Below the pieces are notes generated by a model. It was not told the DNA's origin and did no database searches. It was given only the letters and a program-made list of their open reading frames with translations. From the NCBI GenBank assembly GCA_965214915.1, contig CBDCCP010000001.1:310001-374000 (forward strand): DNA of 64,000 bases. Reading direction: 5' to 3'. Origin of the DNA: CATQHP01 sp965214915 (GTDB lineage: Bacteria; Acidobacteriota; Terriglobia; Bryobacterales; UBA6623). The position numbers and the translations under genes were made by a program. Positions 42,925 through 52,167 of the stretch are shown piece after piece; the stretch's first letter is position 1, and every line of letters begins with the position of its first letter.

Positions 42925-43028
42925 AGAGCCGTTCCCGCGTCACTCGCAGTGTAGTCCTCTTCCACCTTCCCGGTCAACACTTCCCGCGCAACTATTTTCG
43001 TTGGAATCCGTTCGAACCGGCGGAAAAT

Positions 43029-44240
43029 TCAATCCGTCAGGGACCGGTAAACCATCTTCAGGAACTCGTCGCGCAGCGCCGCCTTGCGCTTGCCGCCGCC
43101 GGGGTAGAGTTGGGTGGCGAATATCGTGACCATTTCCCTTTCGGGGTCGAGCCAGAAGCGCGTGCCGGCGGCGCCGCCCCAGCCGTACAGGCTCCCCGCT
43201 TTGCCGGGAGCCGGATCGATGCCGAATCCGAGGCCGAATTTGGGCTTGGGCTGCGGCTGATGATTTTTCATCATCAGCTTCACGGTTTCATCGGCAACGA
43301 TGCCGCCGCCCCCGTCGAGCAGCATCTGCGCGAAGCGGAAATAGTCCCCGCCGGTGGACGCCAAGCCGCCGCCGCCCGACAGGAACGTCGTGGGCCGGGT
43401 GAAATCTCGGTTGCGGCGTCCGGCGGCCGATAGCGCCCTGGCGTCCGCGTGTACAAGGGAATCGTTCGCGTCAGGGGTGTAGATTTTCGCCAGACTCGGC
43501 AGGTTTTCCTTGCGCACATAGAAGCCGGTGGCCTGCATGCCCAGCGGCTTGAAAATCCGCTGCTGGAGATACTCGTCGAGCGGCCGGCCCGAGGCAACCT
43601 CGATGACGCGCCCGAGCACGTCGGTCGAGTAGCCGTAGTTCCAGCGCTCGCCGGGCCGGTGCTTGAGCGGCAACTCGGCGAGAACGTCGATCAGCGCGGC
43701 CAGGTCCGGCGTTTTGTGCGTCTCGGCTTTGCGGTATAGAACATCGACCGGGTCGTCGGCAAAAAACCCGTAGGTCAGCCCCGATGTGTGGGTCAGCAAA
43801 TGGCGGATCGTCATGTCACGCCCGGCCGCAACCCGCTTGCCGCCTTCCAGAACATCGAGGCCGCCAAGCTGGGGCAGGTATTCGGCGACGGGGTCGTCGA
43901 GGGAGAGCTTGCCTTCTTCGACGAGGATCATCGCCGCAACGCTGACGATCGGCTTGCTCATCGAGAAGATGCGCACGACCGTATCGGTCGTCATCGGCAG
44001 GCCGGCTTCGCGGTCGCGCTGCCCCCACGCTTCGAAATAGGCGATCTTGCCCCGGCGGGCGACCAAACCGAAGCCGCCGATCATGCGCCCTTCGGCGATG
44101 CGCCGCTGCATGATCCCGTCGATCGCGGCGAGCTTCGCGGAGTCGAGGCCGACGCTCTCGGGAGAGACCTTGGGCGCCGCCGCGAGGGCTGCGGCTGCAA
44201 GAAAAGCGAGCAGCAATAGGGCGGTTTTGCGTTTGGGCAT
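43029..44240 (-). CDS. serine hydrolase, beta-lactamase class C family
   Basis: A 403-residue exported protein (signal LLLLAFLAAAALAAAP). The catalytic SxxK is in RIFSMSKPIVSVAAM, the Tyr motif is in RWNYGYSTDVLGRVIE (YGY in place of YxN), and SGGGGLASTGGDYFRFAQ precedes the third motif region. More probably an EstB-like esterase or peptidase than a true beta-lactamase; no ampR-like gene is adjacent. Confidence 0.85.
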   Translation of the reverse strand: MPKRKTALLLLAFLAAAALAAAPKVSPESVGLDSAKLAAIDGIMQRRIAEGRMIGGFGLVARRGKIAYFEAWGQRDREAGLPMTTDTVVRIFSMSKPIVSVAAMILVEEGKLSLDDPVAEYLPQLGGLDVLEGGKRVAAGRDMTIRHLLTHTSGLTYGFFADDPVDVLYRKAETHKTPDLAALIDVLAELPLKHRPGERWNYGYSTDVLGRVIEVASGRPLDEYLQQRIFKPLGMQATGFYVRKENLPSLAKIYTPDANDSLVHADARALSAAGRRNRDFTRPTTFLSGGGGLASTGGDYFRFAQMLLDGGGGIVADETVKLMMKNHQPQPKPKFGLGFGIDPAPGKAGSLYGWGGAAGTRFWLDPEREMVTIFATQLYPGGGKRKAALRDEFLKMVYRSLTD

Positions 44241-44262
44241 GGGCTCGATGGATATCCTATCA

Positions 44263-44280
44263 GCCCGCCGGCCGGCGGGC
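44263..44280. terminator. 18-bp GC palindrome
   Basis: GCCCGCCGGCCGGCGGGC is self-complementary (7-bp stem, GGCC loop). It lies between two minus-strand genes, 83 bp after the dehydrogenase stop. No T-run. Confidence 0.4.
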
Positions 44281-44311
44281 AGTGGAGAGTGGCGAGTGAA
44301 GAGTGGAGAGC
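44281..44311 (-). repeat. dispersed CTCTCCACTCTTCACTC-type repeat, copy 2
   Basis: Read on the minus strand this gives TGCTCTCCACTCTTCACTC and CACTCTCCACT, differing from the copy at 11,183 only at two internal bases. It directly follows the GC palindrome. Confidence 0.6.
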
Positions 44312-44362
44312 AAGACCGCGAGACCGTGCCGCGCTTCCAGCGGGACTTTCAGCGCCGGCGCC

Positions 44363-45391
44363 CTACCACTCGATCAGCGGCTTGATGACGCCGTCGCGGT
44401 AAGCCTCCATCGTCTCGAAGGCTTCCTGGCCTTTCTCCAGCGGGAAGCGGTGGCTGACGATCGAGTCGGAGCGGATCACTCCCCGCTTCATCAACTCGAG
44501 CGCATCGTGATCGTTGCCGTTGGAGCGCCGCTGCACTTTGATCGTTGCTTCGACGGCCATGGCGCGCCAGAAGTCGACCGGCACGGGCGATGCGGACGGG
44601 ATGCCGATCAAGACCATGCGTCCGCCGGGACGCAGGCAGTCCAGCGCACTGCGGATCGAGTCGGGCTTGCCCGCGGCGTCGAACACGACGTGCGCGCCGC
44701 GCTTCGTCAGATCCATGACGGCGTCGACGGGCGATTCCTTATCGATGTTCACGGCGGCGTCCGCGCCGAGCTCCCGGGCTCGTTTGAGACGGTGCTCGAT
44801 GCGGTCGGCGACGATCACCGCCGCCGCCCCGGAAAGCTTCGCCAGCGCCGCCGCCAGCAAGCCGATCGGCCCCGCGCCCATCACGGCGACCGATTCGCCC
44901 ATGCGCAGCTCGGCCAACTCCAGCGAGTGCAACAGCACGGCCAGCGGCTCCACGAACGAAGCGTCGGCGAAAGTCATCCCCTCGGGCATCGCCAGCAGGT
45001 TGCGGCGCGGCATCACGGCGTATTCGCGCAGCGCCCCGGGCACGTCGCCGCTTAGGAACGAGCCGTGCCGAGCCTTGTTCGGGTGGCCGCTGCGGCTGAA
45101 CTCGCACTCTTCGCGCACGATCGCCGGCTCGACGGCCACCTTCGTTCCAACGGGGAGATCATCGACGTTCTTGCCGACTGCAAACACCTCGCCGCCCGGC
45201 TCGTGGCACAGCACGCGCGGGTAGTCGGCGGGGTAGCCGGCGATGCCGCCTTCACTGAAGAAATGCAGGTCGCTGCCGCAAATACCGGTCGACCTCAGCC
45301 GGACGAGCGCTTCATCCGGCCCCGGCTCGGGCGGGTCGGGCAGCATGCCCATTTCGAGTCTTCGCCGCGCAACGAGCTGGAGAGCTTTCAT
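44363..45391 (-). CDS. zinc-type medium-chain dehydrogenase (sorbitol/threonine dehydrogenase-like)
   Basis: A 342-residue NAD(P)-dependent polyol or alcohol dehydrogenase. The catalytic zinc site is in STGICGSDLHFFSEGG and VLCHEPGGEVFAVG, and Glu in FVEPLAVLLHSLE. The Rossmann motif is VAVMGAGPIGLLAAALAK. The structural zinc lobe, normally four Cys, keeps only one (EECEFSRSGHPNKARHG), as in some sorbitol dehydrogenases. Probably polyol/L-sugar oxidation; substrate not determined. Confidence 0.88.
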   Translation of the reverse strand: MKALQLVARRRLEMGMLPDPPEPGPDEALVRLRSTGICGSDLHFFSEGGIAGYPADYPRVLCHEPGGEVFAVGKNVDDLPVGTKVAVEPAIVREECEFSRSGHPNKARHGSFLSGDVPGALREYAVMPRRNLLAMPEGMTFADASFVEPLAVLLHSLELAELRMGESVAVMGAGPIGLLAAALAKLSGAAAVIVADRIEHRLKRARELGADAAVNIDKESPVDAVMDLTKRGAHVVFDAAGKPDSIRSALDCLRPGGRMVLIGIPSASPVPVDFWRAMAVEATIKVQRRSNGNDHDALELMKRGVIRSDSIVSHRFPLEKGQEAFETMEAYRDGVIKPLIEW

Positions 45392-45456
45392 AGGTCAACC
45401 GGACCTTTCTACCGCAGTAGAGAAACCGATCATAACCCGATATGGTAATCGAGCGG

Positions 45457-46461
45457 TCAGATGGAGCGCGACTCCGCGCCGGCGCCGATGCGCGCCACGC
45501 CTTGCGTCACCGCGAACCCCGCGGCAATCAGAGCGAGCGAGACGCCGATTTGGCCGGCGTTCGGGTCGAACCGCTGCAGGGGATAGTCCTCGGCGTCCAA
45601 CGCGGCGATCCGCTCGAGCGTCATGACTTGGCCCTTGACGACATCGCCGGGCGCCGGCGCCACGCCGGCCTGGAACGGCCACAGACCGAGGAAGGCCCCG
45701 AGCAGCAGGCCCAGCAGCAGGCCCAGGGTCAACGACCGGTAGCGGGCCAGCAAGTAGCGGATCGCATTGCTGACCGCCGCCGCGCCGATCAAGACGCCGA
45801 GCCCGACCGGCACGAAGACGCGCAGCGCGTCGAAAACGAGATCCCACTGCGGGCCGCCCGCTTGCAGCAGCGCGGTCTTGGCTTGGTCGATGGCCCCCAG
45901 GACGGTCAGGTATTGACCGAGCACGAGCAACAAATAACCGCCCGAGATGCCCGGCAGGATCATCGCCGACACGCCGGCAACCCCGGAAACGAACAGCAGT
46001 CCGTAGGAGCGTTCCCCGCCGTCGGCGCCGGCCGGTTGAGCCGACGCCATCCAGATCATGACGGCCATGCCGGCGGCCGCGCCGACCCAGGCCCGCGGAT
46101 CCACGGGCTCGATGAGCTTCCAGACGACGGGGACCCCACCCAGCGTGAGCCCGATAAAAATGCTGAACATCGCCCAGCGATGATCGACGACCAGTCCCTT
46201 CACCAAACCCGCGAAAAGCACGATGGCCAGCGCCGCCGCGCCGGCGACCGCCCCCAGCGGGGCCATCGAGCGAGCACGGAACTTGAAGGCGGTCAACTCG
46301 GCGATGCCGCCGACGAAGCGCGGATAGACCCCGGCCGCGAGCAGCATCGTTCCTCCCGAGATGCCCGGCACGAGATTGGCCAGCCCCATCAACAGGCCGC
46401 CCAGCGCGGCGCGCAGCAACTCGGGCGTTAGCGGTTGTTCGTCCTCAATGGTCGGAGACAT
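45457..46461 (-). CDS. DUF368 membrane protein (PopT-type polyprenyl-phosphate transporter)
   Basis: A 334-residue inner-membrane protein of about eight to nine helices with two inverted halves, each bearing the DUF368 motif: GLANLVPGISGGTMLLAAGV and AGVSAMILPGISGGYLLLVL. DUF368 proteins (PopT) have been shown to return undecaprenyl phosphate to the inner leaflet for envelope synthesis. ATG at 46461 is preferred; a longer start adds 20 unlikely residues. Fits with LPS genes (lpxA, GT9) in the window. Confidence 0.88.
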   Translation of the reverse strand: MSPTIEDEQPLTPELLRAALGGLLMGLANLVPGISGGTMLLAAGVYPRFVGGIAELTAFKFRARSMAPLGAVAGAAALAIVLFAGLVKGLVVDHRWAMFSIFIGLTLGGVPVVWKLIEPVDPRAWVGAAAGMAVMIWMASAQPAGADGGERSYGLLFVSGVAGVSAMILPGISGGYLLLVLGQYLTVLGAIDQAKTALLQAGGPQWDLVFDALRVFVPVGLGVLIGAAAVSNAIRYLLARYRSLTLGLLLGLLLGAFLGLWPFQAGVAPAPGDVVKGQVMTLERIAALDAEDYPLQRFDPNAGQIGVSLALIAAGFAVTQGVARIGAGAESRSI

Positions 46462-46533
46462 GCGGAATAGGGGCCGGCTGCGCCGGCGAAAGTCCGGCCC
46501 GCGGCCGATGCGCGTTGCCAATGCTCAATACGG

Positions 46534-47079
46534 CTACCGGACGCTATCGATCGACTGCGCGGCATGAACCGGCGGCGCCTTGGCGGCAGCAGGCGCGGCC
46601 GGAGGCTTATAGAGCGTCACCAGGCATCCGCCGAGCGCGGCCAGCGCGATTCCGGCGAAAAACTGCCAGCGAATCGACCCCACGCCGCCGGCGGGAGGGT
46701 GCTGCGCGATCGAAACCACCGCGTTGACCACGGGCGCCCCGGCAAAGACGATCGACATCACCACGGCGGGTGAGCCCTTGGCGCCGAAAGCCAGCAGGAT
46801 GCAAAACGCCCCGATAGCGCCGCACGACCCGGCGATCAGCGACAGCCCCGCGCCCTTGGCGGGAATGTTCCAGTCCGAGCCGGAAAACAGCATCATCGCC
46901 AGCGGCGCCAGCACGGCGATCAGAAAATAGGCGATGCCCACGAACAGGAACGATTTGTACCGGCCGTTCACCGGGTCGGCCATGTTCATCTGGCCGCTGT
47001 GCAGAAATACGCCGTAAACTCCGAACGAGGCAACCGTTACCATCGCAAACGCCAACCAGCCCAGCCCTGCCTGGTTCAT
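46534..47079 (-). CDS. DMT-superfamily half-size membrane protein
   Basis: 181 residues with five hydrophobic helices (LGWLAFAMVTVASFGVYGVF, YKSFLFVGIAYFLIAVLAPL, GAGLSLIAGSCGAIGAFCIL, VVMSIVFAGAPVVNAVVSIA, FFAGIALAALGGCLVTLYKP) and an Ala/Pro-rich tail. The arrangement resembles one half of an EamA/DMT transporter, so it may work as a dimer. Good ribosome site (AAGGAGA) before ATG 47079. Substrate unknown. Confidence 0.75.
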   Translation of the reverse strand: MNQAGLGWLAFAMVTVASFGVYGVFLHSGQMNMADPVNGRYKSFLFVGIAYFLIAVLAPLAMMLFSGSDWNIPAKGAGLSLIAGSCGAIGAFCILLAFGAKGSPAVVMSIVFAGAPVVNAVVSIAQHPPAGGVGSIRWQFFAGIALAALGGCLVTLYKPPAAPAAAKAPPVHAAQSIDSVR

Positions 47080-47149
47080 CTCAATTCATCTCCTTTTTTC
47101 AAGAACTTACGAGGATAGCAGCTTCAGATCCGGGCAGCCCGCGGCGGCG

Positions 47150-48442
47150 TCAAGCCTGCCTGCGCGCGTCGAAATCCCACTTCACGAACTCGCCGCGGCC
47201 TGCCGAGTCGTTGATCAGATGCGCGCACGATGCGGCGTGATGGCCGGCCCACTCGTCTTGCACGGTCTTGGTCCGTTTTCTGACCGACTCGAAGAAATTC
47301 TTAAAATGGAGCACGGTGGCGCCGTCTCTTCCGCCGCCCATGAATTCCTCAGGCTTCTTGGCGGCGCGCTTCGCCCGTTCGGCCTTGCCGGCCGCGGACT
47401 CGTAGTAAGCCGCCTCGAGTTTCGAGGGCCATGCCTGGACGATCCACGAGTTGTTCTCGCGCACGTTTTCCGGGGTGAAAACCGCCCCGCGGGAGCCGAG
47501 CGCCGCCGAGCCTTCGGTCCCCAGAAACTGAAATCCGGCCCCGCCGTCGCCGCGGTTGTTGAATGTCGAGCTCATGTTCACCGTGAAGCCCTGCGGATAG
47601 CGCATCACCGCATTGAGCGTGTCGGGAACGTCGCGGCTTTCTTTCCAGCGATAGAGATCGCCCATTGCTGCGACTTCCGCGGGCATGACGGCGTTCATCA
47701 CGAAGTGAATCGTCGTGCATAGATGGACGAACAGGTCGGTGGCGATGCCGCCGGAGTAATCGCGGTAGCAGCGCCAGCGGAAAAACCGCTCGAGATCGAA
47801 TTCATGAGGGGCGGCCGACCCCAGAAAAGCTTCCCAGTTGACGGTTTTCGGCGATGCGTCGGGCGGGATAGGGTAGATCCAAGACCCGCTTGCGCTGTTG
47901 CGGTTGTAGCTGGCGCGGATCATGGTGACCCGGCCGAGCTTGCCGCTGCGGACCCATTCGCGGACTTTCTGCTGATTGCCGCCGCTCATGCCTTGGCTGC
48001 CGACCTGCAGCAGCTTGCCGGTCCGCTTGACCGCCTTGGCGATCTCCAGGCCCTCGTCGACGGCATAGGTCAGGGGCTTTTCGCAATAAACGTCCTTGCC
48101 GGCCTCCAGCGCTTCGATCACCATGCGCTTATGCCAGTGGTCGGGAGTGGCCACGGTAACGACGTCGATCGACGGATCGGCAAGGATGTCCTTGTAGCTT
48201 GCAAAGACCTTCGCGCGGCCCTCGGTGCGCTCGACGGCGCGTTCGACCCGCCCGGAATAGGCGTCGCAGACGCCGGCGATCTCCGTACCGGGAATTTTCT
48301 TGATCGCTTCGAGCAACTCCTGAGCCCGCGAGCCTACGGCAATCATGCCGACGGCAACGCGGTCGCTCGGCGGCGCGGACTGGGCCTGCGCCAAAACCCC
48401 GGCCCCTGCGCCCAAAAAAACGCGTCGTGAAACTTGCGCCAT
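47150..48442 (-). CDS. Tat-exported Gfo/Idh/MocA oxidoreductase
   Basis: A 430-residue secreted-type dehydrogenase. The Tat motif is VSRRVFLGAGAGVLAQ. The Rossmann part (VAVGMIAVGSRAQELLEAIK) has a less usual GSRA loop. The catalytic motif DVYCEKPLTYAVDEG and VGSQGMSGGNQQKVREW follow. The C-terminal domain is typical of the large exported Gfo/Idh group of Planctomycetes and Acidobacteriota. ATG at 48442 has GGGAGAAAAAGAG in front. Substrate unknown. Confidence 0.9.
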   Translation of the reverse strand: MAQVSRRVFLGAGAGVLAQAQSAPPSDRVAVGMIAVGSRAQELLEAIKKIPGTEIAGVCDAYSGRVERAVERTEGRAKVFASYKDILADPSIDVVTVATPDHWHKRMVIEALEAGKDVYCEKPLTYAVDEGLEIAKAVKRTGKLLQVGSQGMSGGNQQKVREWVRSGKLGRVTMIRASYNRNSASGSWIYPIPPDASPKTVNWEAFLGSAAPHEFDLERFFRWRCYRDYSGGIATDLFVHLCTTIHFVMNAVMPAEVAAMGDLYRWKESRDVPDTLNAVMRYPQGFTVNMSSTFNNRGDGGAGFQFLGTEGSAALGSRGAVFTPENVRENNSWIVQAWPSKLEAAYYESAAGKAERAKRAAKKPEEFMGGGRDGATVLHFKNFFESVRKRTKTVQDEWAGHHAASCAHLINDSAGRGEFVKWDFDARRQA

Positions 48443-48491
48443 CTCTTTTTCTCCCTCGAATACGCTCAATGATACCGCTTCGCAGCGCCGG

Positions 48492-49487
48492 CTACCGCCC
48501 GGTTGCGGCGGCCAATTCCAACTCGCGGTCGATGACGGCCGTGAAGACGTCGAGCGGTTGGGCGCCCGACAGCAGGATGCCGTTAATCATGAACGCCGGA
48601 GTGCCGCTGATGCCGAACCCTTGCGCCTCGGCGGCATCGGCATCGACCAGCGGCTTGAATTTCCCGGAATCCAGACAGGTTTGAAAGACCTGCTTGTCCA
48701 GCTTCAGCTTCACGGAGAGCAGGTCGTGAAGATCGTCGGAAATCTTCGTGTTCTGAAAGAGCGCTTCGCGGTACTGCCAGAACTTGCCCTGCTCGCCGGC
48801 GCAGCGGGCGGCTTCGGCGGCTTTCCGCGCCGCCGGATGGATGCTGACCAGCGGGAGGTCTTTGAACGACCAGCGGATCTTGTCGCCGTAGCGCCGTTGC
48901 AGCGCCGCCAGCGTCGGCTGCACGCGCCGGCAGAAGGAGCACTGAAAATCCGAAAACTCTACGATCGTCACCGGAGCGTTCTCGGGACCGCGCCGCGGCG
49001 CCCGTGACAGATCGACCGGCAGCCGCGGCGGGTCGAGAGCGATCTTGACGTCCGCCGCCGCGCGCAGCTTATCGACATAGGCTTGCCGCACCGCCCGATA
49101 ACGGCTGTCTTTGAGCAAGTCCGCGATTTGACCGCGCACCTCGTCCAGCGGCCGCCGGATACGCGCCTTTTGCTGCGCGTAAAACGCCTCGACCTCGGCG
49201 TCGGATGCGTCGTCCACGTGAAAATTGACTTCGGCGTCGAGCAGCGCCTGCAGGCTGACTCCGCGCCTCTCGGCCTCGCCTCTGAGCAGCCTGTCGGCGA
49301 TCATGGCTTCCAGAGCTTCCATCCGCAACTCGTACGCTTGCCGCTCGAGGGCGAGCAACTCGCCGCCGATCTTCAGATTGCTTGCGTAGATCGGCGTTCC
49401 ATTGACGACGGCGAGCGCCTCGCCGTCGCCCTGGGCCGCGCAGAGCGCCGAAGCAAGACTGCACAAAAGGACAAGCCGTTGCAGCAT
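48492..49487 (-). CDS. exported SurA-like/DsbA-type thioredoxin-fold fusion
   Basis: A 331-residue periplasmic protein: signal peptide (LQRLVLLCSLASALCAAQ), a SurA-N-like helical region (VVNGTPIYASNLKIGGELL ... MIADRLLRGEAERRGVSLQ), then a DsbA-family domain (ENAPVTIVEFSDFQCSFCRR; redox CSFC) with the cis-Pro loop GISGTPAFMINGILLSG. It probably combines chaperone-type binding with disulfide chemistry. ATG at 49487 starts the signal; about 85 upstream codons of the same frame are shadow of the NHL gene. Confidence 0.87.
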   Translation of the reverse strand: MLQRLVLLCSLASALCAAQGDGEALAVVNGTPIYASNLKIGGELLALERQAYELRMEALEAMIADRLLRGEAERRGVSLQALLDAEVNFHVDDASDAEVEAFYAQQKARIRRPLDEVRGQIADLLKDSRYRAVRQAYVDKLRAAADVKIALDPPRLPVDLSRAPRRGPENAPVTIVEFSDFQCSFCRRVQPTLAALQRRYGDKIRWSFKDLPLVSIHPAARKAAEAARCAGEQGKFWQYREALFQNTKISDDLHDLLSVKLKLDKQVFQTCLDSGKFKPLVDADAAEAQGFGISGTPAFMINGILLSGAQPLDVFTAVIDRELELAAATGR

Positions 49488-50439
49488 ATGGCTTATTGTA
49501 CGCCCGCGGGTCTCCAGGGTTAATTTCCGCCAAGCGTTTTTTTGCTCGCGGCTCTCATGCCGCTCGGCGCCGATTTTCAGCATCTTCCGCCGCAGGTAAG
49601 GCCGTTCCGACTTCACTGCCCGCGGCGAACCGTCAGGAACGGCCCTGCGGGTGTGGAGACGCCTTGCACGACGGCGATGACGGGCGCGTCGCCGTCCTCG
49701 ACGGCGGGAGGCACGCGCATGGTGAATTGATACAGGCCCGCGCAACAGGGCGCCGCACCCGCGTAGAAGATATCCTCCGGCGGAACGGCGATGCCGCCGA
49801 TGGTAAACGAGACTTCGTTGGCCAGAGGGAGCGCCCCGTCCGGGATTTGGCCGGCTTCCAGCGGCGGCTCGGTCGGCCCGAAGCCGGTTCCGTACAGGCT
49901 GACGGACTCGCCCGGCGCGGCCGGAGTGAACACGGCGCCGGGGAGCAGTCCGGGCGCGCCGGCCAATTCGGGGCCGCCGCCGTGCAGCGCGGCGAGCGGA
50001 TTGCGTCCGTCGCCGTTGTCCACGAAGTTGAAAAAGGCCGGCGAGACGGCGGCTGCCTCAACCGCCGCCGCCGCGCTGCGCTGCTCGTCTGCCGCGCCGC
50101 AGCCGCGGACGACTGCGACTTGGACCTGTCCCGGCGTCAAGTCGTGCGGGGCCTGGGCGTTGATCTGCGTGGGGAAGACGGCGAACAGCGGCGCGCGCTT
50201 GCCGTCGATCTCCAGGCAGGCAGCGGCAAGCTCTGTGGCAATCCCGTCCGCAGCGGCCGGCGCGGGGTTTGCTGCCTGCGCCCCCTGCGGCGCGAAGTCC
50301 TGTCCGAAGACGGAGACGATGGCGTTGGGGGAGATGCGGCTCACGACTGGGGTTCCGGTAGCCGACACGACGCCGCCCGCAGAGATTCGGGGAGAGCCCG
50401 CCGCGGGCTCCCGGGGCCGCGTCACCTTGCGGATGCGGT

Positions 50440-52160
50440 CGTTTCCCGTATCGGCGATGAAGAGATTGCCCGCCCCGTCCACCGCCACTGCTACGGGCCT
50501 GTTTAGCCGCGCAGCGGCGGCGCCGCCGCCGTCCCCACTGAAACCTCTCTCCCCGGTTCCCGCGACGGTAACGATGATGCCCGCGGGATCTACCTTGTGG
50601 ATGCGGTGGTGGCCCGAACTGGCGATGAAGAGGTTGCCCGCGGCGTCCAGCGCCACTCCTGCAGGGGCGCTTAGCTGCGCCTCTGTTGCCGCCCCACCGT
50701 CCCCGTTGAACCAGTGCTTTCCGTTCCCCGCGACGGTGGCGATGACGCCTGCCGGATCGACCTTGCGGATGCGGTGGTTGCCCCCATCGGCGATGAAGAG
50801 GTTGCCCGCTCCGTCCACCGCCACGCCTGTGGGGAAGGTTAGTTGCGCCTCTGTCGCCGCGCCGCCGTCTCCGCTGAACCCTCTCTCCCCGGTTCCCGCG
50901 ACGGTAGCGATGACGCCCGCCGGATCCACCTTGCGGATGCGGTGGTTGCCCCCATCGGCGATGAAGAGGTTGCCCGCTCCGTCCACCGCCACGCCTGCGG
51001 GGGCGGCCAGCCGCACAGGGACGGCCGCCCCGCCGTCCCCCACCTCGCCGGTTCCCGCGACGGTGGCGATGACGCCCGCCGGATCCACCTTGCGGATGCG
51101 CCCGTTGTCCCTATCGGCGATGAAGAGGTTGCCCGCTCCGTCCACTGCCACGCCTGTGGGGGCGCCTAGCTGCGCCTCTGTTGCCGCGCCGCCGTCCCCG
51201 CTGAACCCTGCCTCGCCGGTTCCCGCGACGGTGGCGATGACGCCCGTCGGATCCACCTTGCGGATGCGGTGGTTGTGCGTATCGGCAATGAAGAGATTGC
51301 CCGCCTCGTCCGCCGCCACGCCTGCAGGGGCGGCCAGCCGCGCAGCGACGGCCGCCCCGCCGTCTCCTTCCCCCACGGTTCCCGCGACGGTGGCGATAAC
51401 GCCTGCCGGATCGACTTTACGGATGCGGTGGTTGTCCCTATCGGCGATGAAGAGGTTGCCCGCTCCGTCCACCGCCATTCCTGCGGGGGAGGTTAGCTGC
51501 GCCTCTGTTGCCCCGCCGCCGTCTCCGCTGAACCCTCTCTCCCCGATTCCCGCAACGGTGGCGATGACGCCCGCCGGATCCACCTTGCGGATGCGCTCGT
51601 TGTCCGTATCGGCGATCAAGAGGTTGCCCGCCCCGTCCACCGCCACGCCTGCGGGGGAGGCTAGCTGCGCCTCTGTTGCCGCGCCGCCGTCTCCGCCGAA
51701 CCCTCTCTCCCCGGTTCCCGCGACGGTGGCGATGACGCCCGCCGGATCCACCTTGCGGATGCGGTGGGCGCTCCTATCGGCGATGAAAAGGTTGCCCGCC
51801 CCGTCCACCGCCACGCCTGCGGGGGAGGCTAGCTGCGCCTCCGTTGCCGCGCCGCCGTCTCCGCCGAACCCTGCCTCCCCGGTCCCCGCGACGGTGGCGA
51901 TGACGCCCGCCGGATCCACCTTGCGGATGCGCTCGTTGTCCGTATCGGCGATCAAGAGGTTGCCCGCCCCGTCCACCGCCACGCCTGCGGGGAACCGTAG
52001 CCGCGCCTCAACCGCTAGGCCGCCGTCCCCGCTGAACCCTGCCTCCCCGGTCCCCGCGACGGTGGCGATGACGCCCGCCGGATCCACCTTGCGGATGCGG
52101 TGGTTGCCCCAATCGGCGATCAAGAGGTTGCCCGCCCCGTCCACCGCCACGCCTACGGGG
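50440..52160 (-). repeat. homogeneous ~168-bp tandem repeats encoding NHL units
   Basis: Blocks such as GCCGGATCCACCTTGCGGAT and GATGAAGAGGTTGCCCGC recur almost unchanged in successive units. The copies are much more alike than those in the first NHL gene, which suggests recent duplication or conversion. Two further units lie beyond the IS (53,289-53,520). Confidence 0.85.
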
Positions 52161-52165
52161 GAGGC

Positions 52166-52167
52166 TA
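52166..52167. repeat. TA target duplication, left copy
   Basis: TA within CTAG (52165-52168); the second TA is at 53287-53288 within CTAG (53286-53289). Other repeat units of the gene read GGCTAGCTGCGCC uninterrupted at the same place. Confidence 0.85.

Larger units (their letters stand above)
49613..52167 (-). pseudogene. NHL-repeat/TIGR03437 protein, 3' part (split by IS)
   Basis: Carries repeats 2 (second half) to 12 and the Solibacter C-terminal domain (SVFGQDFAPQG, KRAPLFAVFPTQINAQ, GRNPLAALHGGGPELAG, PLTVRRGQ-type end). The repeats follow ATVAGTGEAGFSGDGGAATE, NLFIADRDNHRIRKVDPAGV. Removing the IS and one TA restores an uninterrupted frame with the 5' part: 2,937 bp, 978 residues. It is a paralogue of the plus-strand NHL gene at 11,108, also with twelve repeats. 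An internal ATG at 52150 exists but lacks a signal peptide. Confidence 0.88.

Noticed and set aside
43029..44240. Beta-lactamase resistance gene
   Set aside because: The SxxK fold is shared with esterases and peptidases, the YxN motif is altered, and no regulator is adjacent.
49488..49612. Extension of the SurA-DsbA gene upstream
   Set aside because: The extra codons are shadow of the NHL gene end and precede a clean signal peptide at 49487.
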